A stretch of DNA of 6,269 nucleotides. Source: Deltaproteobacteria bacterium. GTDB lineage: Bacteria; Desulfobacterota; Binatia; UBA9968. Shown here piece after piece: positions 6,167-6,269 of this stretch; position 1 is the first letter of the stretch; every line of letters begins with the position of its first letter. The notes under the pieces were generated by a model. That model was not told the origin of the DNA, searched no databases, and saw only the letters and a list, made by a program, of their open reading frames with translations. The stretch covers positions 1 to 6,269 of the forward strand of contig JAERMN010000197.1 of NCBI GenBank assembly GCA_016844625.1, read 5' to 3'. The translations under genes and the position numbers were made by a program.

Positions 6167-6269
6167 ATGCACAGGAAACCCAGGAAACTAATGTCGGTCA
6201 CGGTCATCGCTCTGTCAGCGAGTTTCTTTTTCGGCGCCGCGTTTGCCGCCGAGAAAGCTCCGACGAAAG
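6167..6269 (+). CDS. Secreted protein N-terminus, probable substrate-binding subunit of the ABC importer (3' end cut by window)
   Basis: Only the first 34 codons are in the window. They form a clear Sec-type signal peptide: a basic start (MHRKPRKL), a hydrophobic core (VTVIALSASFFFGAAF) and a likely signal peptidase I site after AFA, before AEKAPTK. There is no lipobox Cys, so the product should be a soluble periplasmic protein, not a lipoprotein. Its place directly after the permease, with a strong ribosome binding site, makes an extracellular solute-binding protein (Fe(III)-binding FbpA-like) the most likely product. No part of the ligand-binding domain is visible, so this is inferred from context. 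A second in-frame ATG at 6191 would give a signal peptide without its basic region, so 6167 is preferred. Confidence 0.72.
   Translation, partial: MHRKPRKLMSVTVIALSASFFFGAAFAAEKAPTK

Overview
The window looks like bacterial chromosome of moderately high GC with GC-rich codon use, carrying ordinary housekeeping and transport genes plus a decayed metal-resistance gene. It contains no phage, plasmid, CRISPR or RNA genes that I can support. Codon use, gene families and the style of the intergenic repeat resemble uncultured soil or groundwater lineages of the Deltaproteobacteria, Binatota, NC10 or Rokubacteria kind. That placement is a weak impression, because no marker gene is present.

Left part (1-1388): a nearly complete beta-CASP metallo-beta-lactamase-fold protein of the RNA-processing exo/endonuclease type. 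Its first few codons lie before the window. Middle-left (1435-2702): the N-terminal half of a copper-type P1B ATPase (CopA-like), with a YHS-type metal site, a His-rich linker and two tandem heavy-metal-binding modules. It is broken by a one-base frameshift near 1714, and homology stops near 2675, before the phosphorylation domain. I treat it as a pseudogene.

Right part (2838-6269): a three-gene importer of the Fe(III)/thiamine/polyamine ABC type. The order is ATPase (2838-3956), a gap of 471 bases, a fused two-domain permease (4428-6125), and the first 34 codons of a secreted protein that is probably the substrate-binding subunit (6167 onward, cut by the window end). The substrate-binding protein would capture the ligand outside the cytoplasmic membrane. 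The permease supplies both membrane halves in one chain, and the ATPase powers import as a homodimer. Fe(III) is the most likely substrate by family resemblance, but it is not proven.

The gap between the ATPase and permease genes holds the most unusual structure here. It is a fold-back element of about 290 bases with long imperfect inverted arms (4045-4081 and 4299-4337). Its core is a row of four hairpins, and short GCGCAAAG repeats sit just outside it. It resembles a non-autonomous interspersed repeat (REP/MITE-like) that landed inside a transport operon. I did not find convincing evidence of a new multi-gene system; the repeat element and the broken ATPase are the points worth checking.
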